Shown: positions 6,870-15,954 of the stretch, piece after piece
Numbering within the stretch: position 1 is the first letter of the stretch
How the letters are laid out: every line of letters begins with the position of its first letter
From: Sphingobacterium thalpophilum
Lineage (GTDB): Bacteria; Bacteroidota; Bacteroidia; Sphingobacteriales; Sphingobacteriaceae
Direction of reading: 5' to 3'
Assembly: GCF_038396785.1 (NCBI RefSeq)
Contig: NZ_CP151087.1
Span: 4,278,001-4,342,000 of the forward strand
Length of the DNA stretch: 64,000 bases
The notes under the pieces: model-generated
What the model was told of the DNA's origin: nothing
Databases searched by the model: none
What the model saw: only the letters and a program-made list of their open reading frames with translations
Position numbers and translations under genes: made by a program

Positions 6870-9800
6870 ATGAAACAGTTCTTATTTTTTTACTGGCTGC
6901 TCTTTGGCTTCGGTATTTTGACGGTGACAGGACAGCAACAGCAATATATTTTAGGAAGAGTAATCGATGGATATACCGATGCTCCTTTGAGTGGGGTAAA
7001 CCTACGATCCCCGAACAATGAATTTAAGGTACAAACGGATAAAAATGGATATTTTAGGATGGACGCACTTGTGACAGATTCGTTGATCCTATCACATTTG
7101 GGATATGAGGAAACTCGTGTTAAGATTTCCGATGGGAAACTGGTCAATGGAATATATCAGTACCATATACTAGCATCTTCCCGTCGCATGGATGAAGTAG
7201 TGGTATCAACAGGGTATCAGACTATTCCGAAAGAACGCTTGACTGGCTCATTTGATGTAATAGATAACGATCTACTGAATAGACAGGTGTCAACAAATAT
7301 ATTGGAGCGTCTTGATGGGAACGCTAATGCTGTGTTATTTGATAAAAGGGGGCTAACAAATGACAATATTACAGTGCGGGGGTTGAGCTCGATCCATGCA
7401 ACAACTTCCCCTTTGATAGTTCTGGATAATTTTCCTTATGATGGAGATATTTCCAATATAAATCCTAATGATGTAGAAAATATTACGATACTCAAAGATG
7501 CGGCAGCGGCCTCAATCTGGGGAGTCAGGGCTGGGAATGGTGTAATTGTAATAACGACAAAACGAGGAAGGCGTAATATGCCTCTCAAAGTGTCAGTAAA
7601 TTCTAACTATACAGTAACGGAGAAACCCAAGCTATTTTACCAGTCTCGGATGTCTAGTTCTGATTTTATTGATGTTGAAAAATACCTTTTTGAAAATGGA
7701 TTCTATGTAGGTGCTGAGAGTGATCCCGATAAATCCGCACTTTCTCCCATTGTCGAATTACTGATCAAGAAAAGGGATAATCCGGAGCAAGCGGCTGACA
7801 TTGATGCCCAAATAGAAAAACTTCGTGCCAATGATGCACGCAGGGAATATTTTGATGGGGTATATCAGAAAGGACTTATGCGACAGTCGTCTCTTGCATT
7901 GCGAGGTGGAACTGATCGATTGTCTTATGCATTTTCGGTAGGATATGACCGAAATGACGGCAGTTTAAAAAGTCGTTATAAACGAACAACCCTGCGTTCG
8001 GATAATTCCTATAAAATTACATACCACTTGGTATTTGAACTGGGGATGCAGTATATTTCTGCAGAAAACAAAGAAGGAATTACTCCCTACGACAATCTTT
8101 ATTTTACCTCAGGAAAATATTTATTTCCCTATGCAAGGTTAACGGACGACGACGGCACTCCAATGGCAGTGAATAAAGATTATGAAGGAAGTTTCAAACA
8201 GGAAGCATTGGCAAAAGGGCTATTAGATTGGGAATATCGTCCAATGGAAGAGGTATCATTATTAAATAATAAGACAGTGAACAGTGAGCTGCTTGTTAAT
8301 TCGGGAATGACCTATAGCTTTCTAAAAAATTTTCGCGCAGAAGTAAAATATCAATATGGAACAGCTTCTGCCGATCGAAGAAATTTAAAGAATAGGAACT
8401 CGTATGAAGTGCGAGACCTTGTAAATAGGTATTCACAGATCTTATCGAATGGTAGCCTTCAAAGAAATATCCCTGACGGCGACATTCTTGCATTTTCCTC
8501 AAATAAAGTAAAGAGCCAGTCTTTGAGAACCCAACTCAATTATAGTTATTCAGGTCTCAGTACCGATCTTGATGCATTAGTTGGTACGGAACTTAGACAG
8601 GTCAATTCAATTGGTGCAAGAGGGCAGACTTATGGTTATGATGATGCAATATTGACTACCTCTAGGGTCGACTATGCTACGTCTTTTCCTTTATATACAG
8701 GCGGTTCTGGCCGAATTCCTGATGCTACAGGTTATTCTGATCAGATGGACCGAATGCGTTCTTTTTATTTGAATGGAGCATATACTTATGCCAAGAGATA
8801 TGCTGTTTCATGGAGTGCTAGACAGGATGGATCAAATCTTTTTGGTGTAAAAAGCAATCAGAAGCTTGTTCCCCTGTGGTCAGTTGGTACAAGCTGGAAT
8901 ATTGGTAGAGAGTCATTCTATAGATTTGAACCTCTACCGATACTAAAGTTGAGGGCTACCTACGGATTCAATGGAAATGTTAACAATAGTCTCTCTGCTT
9001 TGACAACAATTAGGTATTCGAGTGGCAATCTAGCTAATTTACCATATGCATCGATAGAAAATGTACCCAATCCAGATCTGAGATGGGAAAAAGTAGGTGT
9101 ACTCAATCTTGGGCTCGATTTTGAATCGAAAGGTGGACTTATTTATGGATCCATTGAGTATTACAATAAAAAAGGTGTAGATCTATTTGGAAAAACCTTG
9201 CTTGACCAGACGACTGGCGCGATCAATCCCAATCTCACTTTTGAATATATAACCAATTCTGCTAGTATGAAAGGGAAAGGGCTAGATATTCAGCTACATT
9301 CTGTAAATATGAAGAGACAATTGAGGTGGCAAACTGATTTAATGTATAGTCTTTCAACGAACAAGTTGGTATCCTATGAAAGCGATATTACTGATCCAAG
9401 GCTATACGTTAACGGTGGCTATGCTGTTAATCCCATCGTGGGGAAGCCGTTATTTGCAATATTCAGCTATAGATGGGGGGGACTAGACACACATGGTAAT
9501 CCACAGGGATATCTGGGGAATAATTTGAGTACAGATTATTCGGCAATTTTAAATAATACCAAAGCAGAGGAATTAATATACAATGGGCCTGCGATGCCTA
9601 CTAGTTTTGGAGCGTTTAGAAATAGCTTTACCTATAAGAGTGTGTCCCTCTCTTTTAATATAACTTATAGATTAGGATATTATTTTGTGACTAATTCGAT
9701 CAATTATAATAAGTTATTTAATGGTTACGAATCTCATGGCGATTATGTGCGGCGATGGCAGAAAGATGGGGACGAAAGTCAGACTTCCGTTCCATCTATG

Positions 9801-10076
9801 GTATATCCGAATGATCCGCTGAGAGACAGTTATTATAGTCAGTCTTCGGTGTTGGTAGAAAAGGGAGATCACATTCGCCTGCAAGATATTAACCTCAGCT
9901 ATATTTGGAAAAATACAAGCCAAAAGACACCTTTTGAAATGGTACAAGCTTATTTCTATATAAATAATCTGGGAATATTATGGCGGGCAAATAAGAAAGG
10001 ATTGGATCCTGACTATGTTGTTGGATTACCTGCCCCAAGAGCTTTTTCACTGGGATTAAAAATGTCGTTAAAATAA
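6870..10076 (+). CDS. SusC/RagA-type TonB-dependent outer-membrane transporter
   Basis: The 1068-residue protein has a signal peptide ending near TVTGQ, a carboxypeptidase D-like regulatory domain (residues about 25-105, YILGRVIDGYTDAPLSGV), a TonB-box-like MDEVVVSTGYQ, a plug domain with ITVRGLSSI and LKDAAAASIWGVRAGNGVIVI, and a long beta-barrel ending in a terminal aromatic-rich strand. There is no STN domain, so it is not expected to signal to an anti-sigma factor. It pairs with the SusD lipoprotein 7 bp downstream to import a large ligand, whose nature is not evident. Confidence 0.92.
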   Translation: MKQFLFFYWLLFGFGILTVTGQQQQYILGRVIDGYTDAPLSGVNLRSPNNEFKVQTDKNGYFRMDALVTDSLILSHLGYEETRVKISDGKLVNGIYQYHILASSRRMDEVVVSTGYQTIPKERLTGSFDVIDNDLLNRQVSTNILERLDGNANAVLFDKRGLTNDNITVRGLSSIHATTSPLIVLDNFPYDGDISNINPNDVENITILKDAAAASIWGVRAGNGVIVITTKRGRRNMPLKVSVNSNYTVTEKPKLFYQSRMSSSDFIDVEKYLFENGFYVGAESDPDKSALSPIVELLIKKRDNPEQAADIDAQIEKLRANDARREYFDGVYQKGLMRQSSLALRGGTDRLSYAFSVGYDRNDGSLKSRYKRTTLRSDNSYKITYHLVFELGMQYISAENKEGITPYDNLYFTSGKYLFPYARLTDDDGTPMAVNKDYEGSFKQEALAKGLLDWEYRPMEEVSLLNNKTVNSELLVNSGMTYSFLKNFRAEVKYQYGTASADRRNLKNRNSYEVRDLVNRYSQILSNGSLQRNIPDGDILAFSSNKVKSQSLRTQLNYSYSGLSTDLDALVGTELRQVNSIGARGQTYGYDDAILTTSRVDYATSFPLYTGGSGRIPDATGYSDQMDRMRSFYLNGAYTYAKRYAVSWSARQDGSNLFGVKSNQKLVPLWSVGTSWNIGRESFYRFEPLPILKLRATYGFNGNVNNSLSALTTIRYSSGNLANLPYASIENVPNPDLRWEKVGVLNLGLDFESKGGLIYGSIEYYNKKGVDLFGKTLLDQTTGAINPNLTFEYITNSASMKGKGLDIQLHSVNMKRQLRWQTDLMYSLSTNKLVSYESDITDPRLYVNGGYAVNPIVGKPLFAIFSYRWGGLDTHGNPQGYLGNNLSTDYSAILNNTKAEELIYNGPAMPTSFGAFRNSFTYKSVSLSFNITYRLGYYFVTNSINYNKLFNGYESHGDYVRRWQKDGDESQTSVPSMVYPNDPLRDSYYSQSSVLVEKGDHIRLQDINLSYIWKNTSQKTPFEMVQAYFYINNLGILWRANKKGLDPDYVVGLPAPRAFSLGLKMSLK

Positions 10077-10083
10077 TAGCATT

Positions 10084-11439
10084 ATGAAAAAATTGATAAA
10101 AATAGCTGCCATTATCCTTGCTACATTGGTCATGAGTTGTACTAAGGATTTTTTGGAAAAGAAACCTGACAAAGCATTGGTGGTTCCGCAAACATTAGAT
10201 GATCTGCAGGCTCTTCTTGATGATACCTACACGATGAATCAGCGTTATCCTGCAACAGGGGAAGTTGCAAGCGACAATTATTACCTAAATGATCAGAACT
10301 ATAATGCAGTAGCAGGTTTAGTCACAAAAAATGCATATATATGGAAGAAAAATGTATTCGATGACGGTGATCGAAATGATTGGTCCCTATGCTATGCGGT
10401 AGTATTTTATTCTAATGTAGTGCTTGAAGCATTAAATAAAATTACTCCAACAATACAGGAAAAAGAAAAATGGGAGACTATCAAAGGGACAGCTCTCTTT
10501 TATAGAGCGTTGGCATTTTATAACCTCTCGCAGCTCTTTATGAAACCATATGATAATGAAAATGCAGGTGAGGAATTAGGAATTGTCCTCCGTTTGACGC
10601 CGGATATTAACGAGCCCAGTCAACGTTCTTCGATGAAAGATACCTATGAGGCTATACTGAATGATCTACATGTTGCATTGGAGATCTTACCGAAGACAGT
10701 TCTTGCAAAAACAAGACCTAGTGTAACTGCTTGTAAGGCTTTGTTGGCCCGAGTGTATCTTAGTATGGAAAAATATCAAGAAGCGGCTAACATGGCTGAT
10801 GAAAGTCTTAAGGATTATGATAAGCTCATAGATTACAATACCATCAGTAAGACATCCATTAGACCATTTTCACTCTTCAATGACGAGGTTATATTTCATT
10901 ATACCCTTTTTGGCCAACCGATCAGTTTAGCCCGTATAGAACCTACTTTATACGATCAATATGAAGAAAATGATCTCCGCAAGGTACTTTATTTTAGAGA
11001 AGCACCGGGAACAGATTTATATAGTTTCAAAGGAAGCTATCAAGGTGGAAGTACTATGTTTGGTGGGCTAGCCACGGATGAACTTTATCTCATCAGGGCT
11101 GAATGTGCGGCTAGAACAGGTAATATTGAGTCGGCATTGAATGATCTAAATACCTTACTGCAGAAGCGGTGGAGTAAGGTTGTCAAATATAATCCCTTGT
11201 CGGAATCGAATAGAGATGTCGTATTGGCAAAAGTTTTGGCGGAAAGGCGAAAATCGTTGGTATTTAGAGGGCTGAGGTGGTCAGATCTCCGAAGGCTCAA
11301 TAAAGATCCTAGGTTTAAAACGGTTATCTCGAGAAATTTGAATGGAGAGATTTTTCAGTTAATGCCTGAGAGTAGCTCTTATATCTTTCAAATTCCGCAA
11401 AAAGTGATTAACAATAATGGTATGATGCAGAACGAATAA
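10084..11439 (+). CDS. SusD/RagB-type nutrient-binding lipoprotein
   Basis: The 451-residue protein starts with a lipoprotein signal (ILATLVMSC, Cys19) and has SusD features: LEKKPDKALVVP near the N-terminus, TPR-like helices (TALFYRALAFYNLSQLF), and a C-terminal ELYLIRAECAARTGN...LAERRKSLVFRGLRWSDLRRL block ending with IPQKVINNN. It should cap the SusC barrel on the cell surface and capture ligand. It is the last gene of the operon, which ends at the strong hairpin that follows. Confidence 0.92.
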   Translation: MKKLIKIAAIILATLVMSCTKDFLEKKPDKALVVPQTLDDLQALLDDTYTMNQRYPATGEVASDNYYLNDQNYNAVAGLVTKNAYIWKKNVFDDGDRNDWSLCYAVVFYSNVVLEALNKITPTIQEKEKWETIKGTALFYRALAFYNLSQLFMKPYDNENAGEELGIVLRLTPDINEPSQRSSMKDTYEAILNDLHVALEILPKTVLAKTRPSVTACKALLARVYLSMEKYQEAANMADESLKDYDKLIDYNTISKTSIRPFSLFNDEVIFHYTLFGQPISLARIEPTLYDQYEENDLRKVLYFREAPGTDLYSFKGSYQGGSTMFGGLATDELYLIRAECAARTGNIESALNDLNTLLQKRWSKVVKYNPLSESNRDVVLAKVLAERRKSLVFRGLRWSDLRRLNKDPRFKTVISRNLNGEIFQLMPESSSYIFQIPQKVINNNGMMQNE

Positions 11440-11449
11440 AAGGATAAAT

Positions 11450-11492
11450 AAAGGCCTCCCAAACTCGACTTTAAGTTTGGGAGGCCTTTTTG
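11450..11492. terminator. Bidirectional terminator between susD and the convergent small gene
   Basis: The arms AAGGCCTCCCAAACT and AGTTTGGGAGGCCTT form a perfect 15-bp stem flanked by A and T runs, so it should terminate transcription from both sides. Confidence 0.9.
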
Positions 11493-11511
11493 AATCAATA
11501 ACAGCTGAAAT

Positions 11512-11862
11512 TTATTGTGCTCTGTTGCGGCTAGCGACAACAGTGGACATGTCAGGCTGATTAGGATTGCTAGTTGATCGTTTAGCTTTCACAGCACATC
11601 GGATGTCGTCTCCTTCTGGACAGTCTGGTTCTTCTGTGCCATCTCCAGCAAGATGATAATTAGTTGAAATATTGTAGTCCGATGGCGTTGTAGAAGAACT
11701 CGTGTAATCGAACCATACTTCCTCTTCTAAAACCTTCTTCTCTACCTTTGCTTCTTCCTTCTTCTCCATCGCCTTTACTACCCAAAAGGCTCCAATCAAT
11801 AAAAAGAAAGATAATACAAGACCGGTACGTAACCAGTTAATTTTTAAAGTGCGCATATGCAT
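11512..11862 (-). CDS. Small exported two-cysteine protein, DUF6520-like
   Basis: The 116-residue protein has a basic N-terminus and one hydrophobic segment (residues about 12-30, signal peptide or anchor), then a K/E-rich linker and a low-complexity Ser/Thr region. A conserved-looking CPEGDDIRC pair of cysteines follows near the C-terminus. The Cys-acid-Cys motif resembles the small DUF6520-type exported proteins of Bacteroidota, but the assignment is tentative. A second ATG at 11856 is equally possible. It converges on the TlpA-SusCD operon, and a disulfide between the two Cys could be a TlpA-related substrate; that link is speculation. Confidence 0.5.
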   Translation of the reverse strand: MHMRTLKINWLRTGLVLSFFLLIGAFWVVKAMEKKEEAKVEKKVLEEEVWFDYTSSSTTPSDYNISTNYHLAGDGTEEPDCPEGDDIRCAVKAKRSTSNPNQPDMSTVVASRNRAQ

Positions 11863-11937
11863 CTTTTTAAGTTTATATAATTTTATTAGTTATTGTTGCA
11901 TTTCGGTTTTGCCTCACAGCCATGCGATCGAGGGATC

Positions 11938-12213
11938 CTAGGTTGAGGTCAGCCAACTTCCTTGAAACCGGGAGACCAATATAATCGGGAATAGTGCAAA
12001 CTTGCGCGGATACCACATCTTGTCCACGACTCTCTTTAGGGCTAAGGATAGACAGATAGGGGCATAGCATAGCTCCCTGAACACAGGAACGACACTATAC
12101 CTAAACGGAAGGACAAACCGCCCAAACAGCCTGATCCATAAGGACTGGAACACTGGCCCTAAGCGTAGGCCAAGTCGTTTGATTGTTTCTTTCGCTGTTT
12201 GTTGACTTTTCAT
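11938..12213 (-). CDS. Doubtful small basic hydrophobic protein
   Basis: The 91-residue frame starts with MKSQQTAKETIKRLGLRLG and is basic with several hydrophobic patches. GGAG sits two bases before the ATG, closer than a usual ribosome-binding site. No family is recognised. It lies between a hairpin and the small exported gene on the same strand, so it could be a leader peptide or a spurious frame in a structured leader. Confidence 0.25.
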   Translation of the reverse strand: MKSQQTAKETIKRLGLRLGPVFQSLWIRLFGRFVLPFRYSVVPVFRELCYAPICLSLALKRVVDKMWYPRKFALFPIILVSRFQGSWLTST

Positions 12214-12326
12214 CTCCGTTTATTTTACCTATCCATAACCTATTGCGCAGCGGCACAACCTTGGCGCGGCCTGCCCTATGTTTTGCTTTGCACTTTGTCG
12301 CTGTACCCGCGTCCCTATTTTATATT

Positions 12327-12378
12327 GCTCCAGCGATCCCGCCAAACCCTTCACAAGCGTACTGAAGATCGCTGGAGC
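12327..12378. repeat. Perfect 12-bp inverted repeat
   Basis: GCTCCAGCGATC (12327-12338) and GATCGCTGGAGC (12367-12378) are exact complements separated by 28 bases. The stem is G/C-rich within an ordinary-composition region. It has no T-run and lies about 465 bp upstream of the small exported gene, so a leader structure or protein-binding site is more likely than a terminator. Confidence 0.6.
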
Positions 12379-12698
12379 GCCCCGTCGGGAAATACGGTGT
12401 GGATTTAACAGCAGTACGCTCGCCATTTCGTTATTATTTATTATCGTCATCTTTTGATAGCGATGTCTTTACCTTGAAAATTTATGCAAGACATCGGCTG
12501 TTTATCTCAGTGTCTGAAAGCAAAAGAAATATAAGCTTGATCTTTTTCCATATTTATTGGTTGATATTCATAATTAGCGTGTAAGAAATGATGAATCAAA
12601 TTGAATAAAAATCTAAATAGTTGATTTTTTAGCATTTTTTTGATATTATAGTATATCGTGTTAATTAGCTGTTAACCATTAGCCAAACTGTATAAATT

Positions 12699-13616
12699 AT
12701 GGAATCTGTAAAAAGTACCGAAAGCACAGATGGAGATTGGGACCTCTCGATCAATCATTGGAGATCCAGAACGATATGGATCCTTATTTTTTCTTTTTAT
12801 AATGCTTCTGCCGGATATCGTATCGGTGCGGGATGGAAGATCTACAAATACTGCTTGTCCAACACAAATTTCTATGTCGATTTCCTTTGGAGTATCTTTT
12901 TTCTTTCTGTCATGGTGGAGTGGACCATGCAGACGACAGCATATTTTGATCAAAAGCAACCTTGGCGCAACGAATTTCTAAAACGTTTCTTTATTCAGAT
13001 CATATTTATCTATCTGCCGACCATTTTTTATCTCGAATGTATGGACCGATTATATCTTCAAATAACGGATCGCGCTCTTTTTCGGATTCCCCAAAATATT
13101 CTTCAATTGCCATTCTCCATGGGTATATCACTGATTTATACATTGTTCTATAGTTTGGCTTCATTGTATAGAGAATATATGGCTGGAATTGGGGAAGTTG
13201 AGATTTTAATAAATGACGAAAAGCAGGGAAAGATAGCAGCTATCAAACAGAATAATTTACAGGATAATCCGGTCATAACCATACGTGATGGCAAAGATAT
13301 CCGACTGATGGATTTGGACATTGTTTTAATCTGCAATAATAATGGGATGAATACGATCTATGAACGTAATCCGGCAAATCCACCTATTCAGGATAGCCAT
13401 GCGTTAAAATACCTCGTCGAGAGGTTAGATACGAAGGAATATTATCAGATCACTCGCTGGGAACTGGTACACCGAAGTGTTATAAAAGGATATGAAGTAA
13501 ATGGCGATAAAAACTTTAGACTGCAATTAGATTTTCCACTTGAACAGCAGCTTGTGATCAATAAAGATAAAATTGATGATTTTGCGAAATGGTTGTTGGA
13601 CGAAAATGATGGGTGA
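12699..13616 (+). CDS. Membrane-bound LytTR-type transcriptional regulator
   Basis: The 305-residue protein has about four membrane helices in residues 25-155 and a C-terminal domain (about 200-302) that resembles a LytTR DNA-binding domain. That domain has NNGMNTIYERN, ALKYLVERLDTKEYYQITRWELVHRSVIKGYE and a final INKDKIDDFAKWLLDE. No receiver domain is present, so it would be a one-component membrane sensor. Its divergence from the small exported gene and proximity to the SusCD cassette make it a candidate regulator of that cassette. Confidence 0.65.
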   Translation: MESVKSTESTDGDWDLSINHWRSRTIWILIFSFYNASAGYRIGAGWKIYKYCLSNTNFYVDFLWSIFFLSVMVEWTMQTTAYFDQKQPWRNEFLKRFFIQIIFIYLPTIFYLECMDRLYLQITDRALFRIPQNILQLPFSMGISLIYTLFYSLASLYREYMAGIGEVEILINDEKQGKIAAIKQNNLQDNPVITIRDGKDIRLMDLDIVLICNNNGMNTIYERNPANPPIQDSHALKYLVERLDTKEYYQITRWELVHRSVIKGYEVNGDKNFRLQLDFPLEQQLVINKDKIDDFAKWLLDENDG

Positions 13617-13622
13617 TTTTGA

Positions 13623-13657
13623 GTTTTCCACATGATGTTAATAACAATGTGGAAAAC
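13623..13657. repeat. 35-bp palindromic repeat, copy 1
   Basis: GTTTTCCACA (13623-13632) and TGTGGAAAAC (13648-13657) are exact complements around a 15-base spacer that itself contains the near-palindrome GTTAATAAC. It lies 6 bp after the LytTR stop. Copy 2 at 16374-16408 has the same geometry. The arms match the DnaA-box consensus TTWTNCACA. Confidence 0.65.
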
Positions 13658-13788
13658 GTTTCCCCCTTTTAGTATGTAAAATCAAAATTTGTGGCTGAGC
13701 CTACCTAAGCTAACAAGTTGAGGCTTCTTCTCCAGTAAAGTTCAGCATTTTTTTGTATATTAAGTTGTACTATATTAACCCTTGACTA

Positions 13789-13974
13789 ATGAAAACCAAA
13801 TTTATACTTGTTTTAATATTGTCCTTCATCGTCTGCTTTTCAATAGCAGCTGCTGTATACTATTTCCTAGATGAGAAATCGTCCATTCCCGATTCCTTGT
13901 TCGTGGGGGCTATATCAAGCTCTATCGTGATTACATTATTCTCAAAGTTCAATACAGCCGCTCGACGCAAATAA
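13789..13974 (+). CDS. Small membrane protein, unknown
   Basis: The 61-residue protein has two hydrophobic helices (residues 5-27 and 36-52), a basic start (MKTK) and a basic end (AARRK), so it is probably a two-pass inner-membrane protein. Neither family nor partner is recognised. It stands alone between the palindromic repeat and a non-coding gap. Confidence 0.5.
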   Translation: MKTKFILVLILSFIVCFSIAAAVYYFLDEKSSIPDSLFVGAISSSIVITLFSKFNTAARRK

Positions 13975-14269
13975 TTATATTTTCCTGACAGCAACTCCAT
14001 ACCAACTTGCGATCAACTCCGTACTGTAACCACCTTGTGTGCACAGTGAGTCCACGTTGAGTCCACCTTTTAGGGGTGCTTGCACTGTACAGACATCCTG
14101 TCTGCATCTTGCTCGCAATTAGAAGGTGGTTAGGAATTGGTTATAACTAATCCCCAAAAAGGTATCACTAAATTTTCAAATTTATAATTGCTATTTGCTG
14201 CAGCTTCCGAAATCCTTAAAAATGAACAAGATACTTGACATAGGGTCGTTTTGGTGGTATATTTATTGT
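13975..14269. other. Intergenic region, nothing assigned
   Basis: No gene was recognised in this stretch of about 295 bases. It contains several short direct repeats of GTCCAC/GTGAGTCC character near 14045-14075 without clear structure. In-frame start codons for the next gene also occur at 14195 (TTG) and 14222 (ATG). Confidence 0.3.
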
Positions 14270-15004
14270 ATGGGAATAAATGATAATGGCTATATCCGTG
14301 GACTGGTTGGCCCACTGGTAAGCAGAAAGGTAGGAACAAAGAACTACATTCAAGGTAAACCACACCGTGTAAAACAAAACGTCGACACGAAGAATGCTGG
14401 TAAAGATTTTGGACAGGCAAGTCGCGCAGGCGCTGCAATTAGGCAGGCTTTTGGGTTAGTGCATCAGGAACTGCATGATGGACAGATGGGCAATCGCTTG
14501 AATAGACAGATTTATAGGGCAATGAAGACAAATATCAATGACGATAGGGGAACACTTTGCCTAAACAACTGTAAGCTCGACAGATTGGTGAATTTCCAAT
14601 TCAACGAAAATTTCCATATGCAGGATGCGCTGAATATCGATCCAATGGTTAACTTAACCGAGGAGAGCAAGATCGAAATATCATTTCCAATATTTGACAT
14701 TAACCGAGCATTGCTGCTACCCAAAGATTGTAATGCTATCGCCTTTAAATTCCATACCTTTTCTTTCAATTTCAAAGAAAGGGAGTTCACTGAGGTAAAG
14801 GATGAAGAATGGGAAATCGATATCGTCTATGGGCAGGATCCAATTCCGGCCAAGACAATCAGCATTCCATGCAACGAATTTGTTGGTACGCCGATCCTGG
14901 TTGGATTTACGATCATATATCTTCATAAAAATGGCCGACGGTGCAATGTGCTGAATGAAGTTGATTGTACGCCTGCAACTATTCTAGCTGCTTTCCAGTT
15001 ATAA
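14270..15004 (+). CDS. Hypothetical protein, possibly DUF6266-like
   Basis: The 244-residue protein begins MGINDNGYIRGLVGPLVSRKVG, then has a basic segment and FGQASRAGAAIRQAF, followed by beta-rich sequence to the end. The glycine-rich start and the K-G-F-G-x-A-S pattern recall DUF6266, a Bacteroidota family of unknown function. I base this only on the N-terminal pattern. No signal peptide, membrane segment or catalytic motif is visible. The upstream ATG 14222 would add a hydrophobic stretch that looks unlike the family start, so 14270 is preferred. Confidence 0.45.
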   Translation: MGINDNGYIRGLVGPLVSRKVGTKNYIQGKPHRVKQNVDTKNAGKDFGQASRAGAAIRQAFGLVHQELHDGQMGNRLNRQIYRAMKTNINDDRGTLCLNNCKLDRLVNFQFNENFHMQDALNIDPMVNLTEESKIEISFPIFDINRALLLPKDCNAIAFKFHTFSFNFKEREFTEVKDEEWEIDIVYGQDPIPAKTISIPCNEFVGTPILVGFTIIYLHKNGRRCNVLNEVDCTPATILAAFQL

Positions 15005-15237
15005 AAGTAACGTTAACCCATACCTGTGTTTTTTCCTACCGGAGCGGATATCCATTTACCGCTCCTTTACCTCCATTTACCGACTTTTTTATTCCGTTGA
15101 TCTAAATGTAATAAAATGGGATGCTGCGTTGTCTTACTTTTGAATCAGAATCTTAAAGGAAATGATGCAACAAAATCAACTTCCTTGCGACAATAAGAAA
15201 AGAGATAAAAAAACTAACAATATAAAGTATAGCAATT

Positions 15238-15669
15238 ATGAAAACTTTAGTAAAGACATTCGCAGCAGCAGCATTGATTACACTATCAACTTTCGCAATG
15301 GCAGCAGCTGACCCTGGCAAAGCATTGAACCTTTCCACAGCCGATTTGGCCATCGATAGCTATGTGTCGGTAATGACAGAAGGTGCATCTCAGGGCGTAG
15401 AAAAATTGTTCGCATCGGAATTCAATCAAAAATTTCAGGGAAAAGCTGCACGCACCAATAGCCGTTCGGAAGTCATTTCGTTCCTAAAAAAGCAAAAAGG
15501 TGAAAAATTGAACTGCAGTACAAGTACCGAAGTACTCGAGGAGTCTGAAAACTATAGGGTAGCACGTGTCACCATGAAGTTTGAGGATTTCACGAAAACA
15601 GATTTGGTGACATTGATCAATGAATCGGGAACCTGGAAGGTTGCAAGCTCCGTAAACTCGTATAAATAG
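15238..15669 (+). CDS. Exported SnoaL/lumazine-binding-like protein
   Basis: The 143-residue protein has a clear signal peptide (MKTLVKTFAAAALITLSTFAMAAA) and a mature domain with an NTF2/SnoaL-like pattern. That domain has a helical start with LAIDSYVSVMTEG, then strands YRVARVTMKFEDF and TDLVTLINESGTWKVASSVNSYK. Such periplasmic proteins of Bacteroidota usually carry a putative lumazine-binding annotation without proven function. It is followed by a terminator, so it is monocistronic. Confidence 0.65.
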   Translation: MKTLVKTFAAAALITLSTFAMAAADPGKALNLSTADLAIDSYVSVMTEGASQGVEKLFASEFNQKFQGKAARTNSRSEVISFLKKQKGEKLNCSTSTEVLEESENYRVARVTMKFEDFTKTDLVTLINESGTWKVASSVNSYK

Positions 15670-15701
15670 AAACTGTTTAATTAAATTCATATGTTTATTT
15701 T

Positions 15702-15730
15702 AGCCACGTCGGGATGATGTGGCTTTTTTT
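15702..15730 (+). terminator. Rho-independent terminator
   Basis: The arms AGCCACGTC and GATGTGGCT form a 9-bp stem with one G-T pair and are followed by seven T. Confidence 0.8.
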
Positions 15731-15774
15731 GTTCCATCTTTGTTAATGGATCTGTTTAACTAAGTATAACCGAA

Positions 15775-15951
15775 ATGGATGGTCACAAAGAACATGCTTC
15801 ACAATCTCTTAGCGAATCTGAAATTGCTTTATTGAGGGCCGGACTTAATCGTACTTATAAGGAGCGATTTGAAATGACTACCCGTCTCTATAAAATTCAA
15901 CAAACGCTTAAAAAGGCAAAAATTATTCATAAACCCTTTTATCAGAAATAG
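15775..15951 (+). CDS. Small partner gene of the nucleotidyltransferase
   Basis: This 58-residue frame (MDGHKEHASQSLSESEIALL...) is acidic then basic and looks helical. It ends three bases before the nucleotidyltransferase start, so the two are cotranscribed. From memory, such short frames commonly precede this nucleotidyltransferase type in Bacteroidota, which suggests a two-gene module, perhaps of toxin-antitoxin type. Function is unknown. Confidence 0.5.
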   Translation: MDGHKEHASQSLSESEIALLRAGLNRTYKERFEMTTRLYKIQQTLKKAKIIHKPFYQK

Positions 15952-15954
15952 TGT

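Larger units (their letters stand above)
11863..12698 (-). other. Long non-coding or leader region upstream of the small exported protein
   Basis: This 0.8-kb gap contains a perfect 12-bp inverted repeat (12327-12378) and an open frame of 91 codons on the minus strand (11938-12213), listed separately. The part above 12400 is A/T-rich and probably holds the promoter for the LytTR gene. No RNA family was recognised. Confidence 0.35.

Noticed and set aside
14045..14085. Direct repeats around GTGAGTCC as a mobile-element end
   Set aside because: The units are short and imperfect and no flanking duplication or coding frame supports an element.
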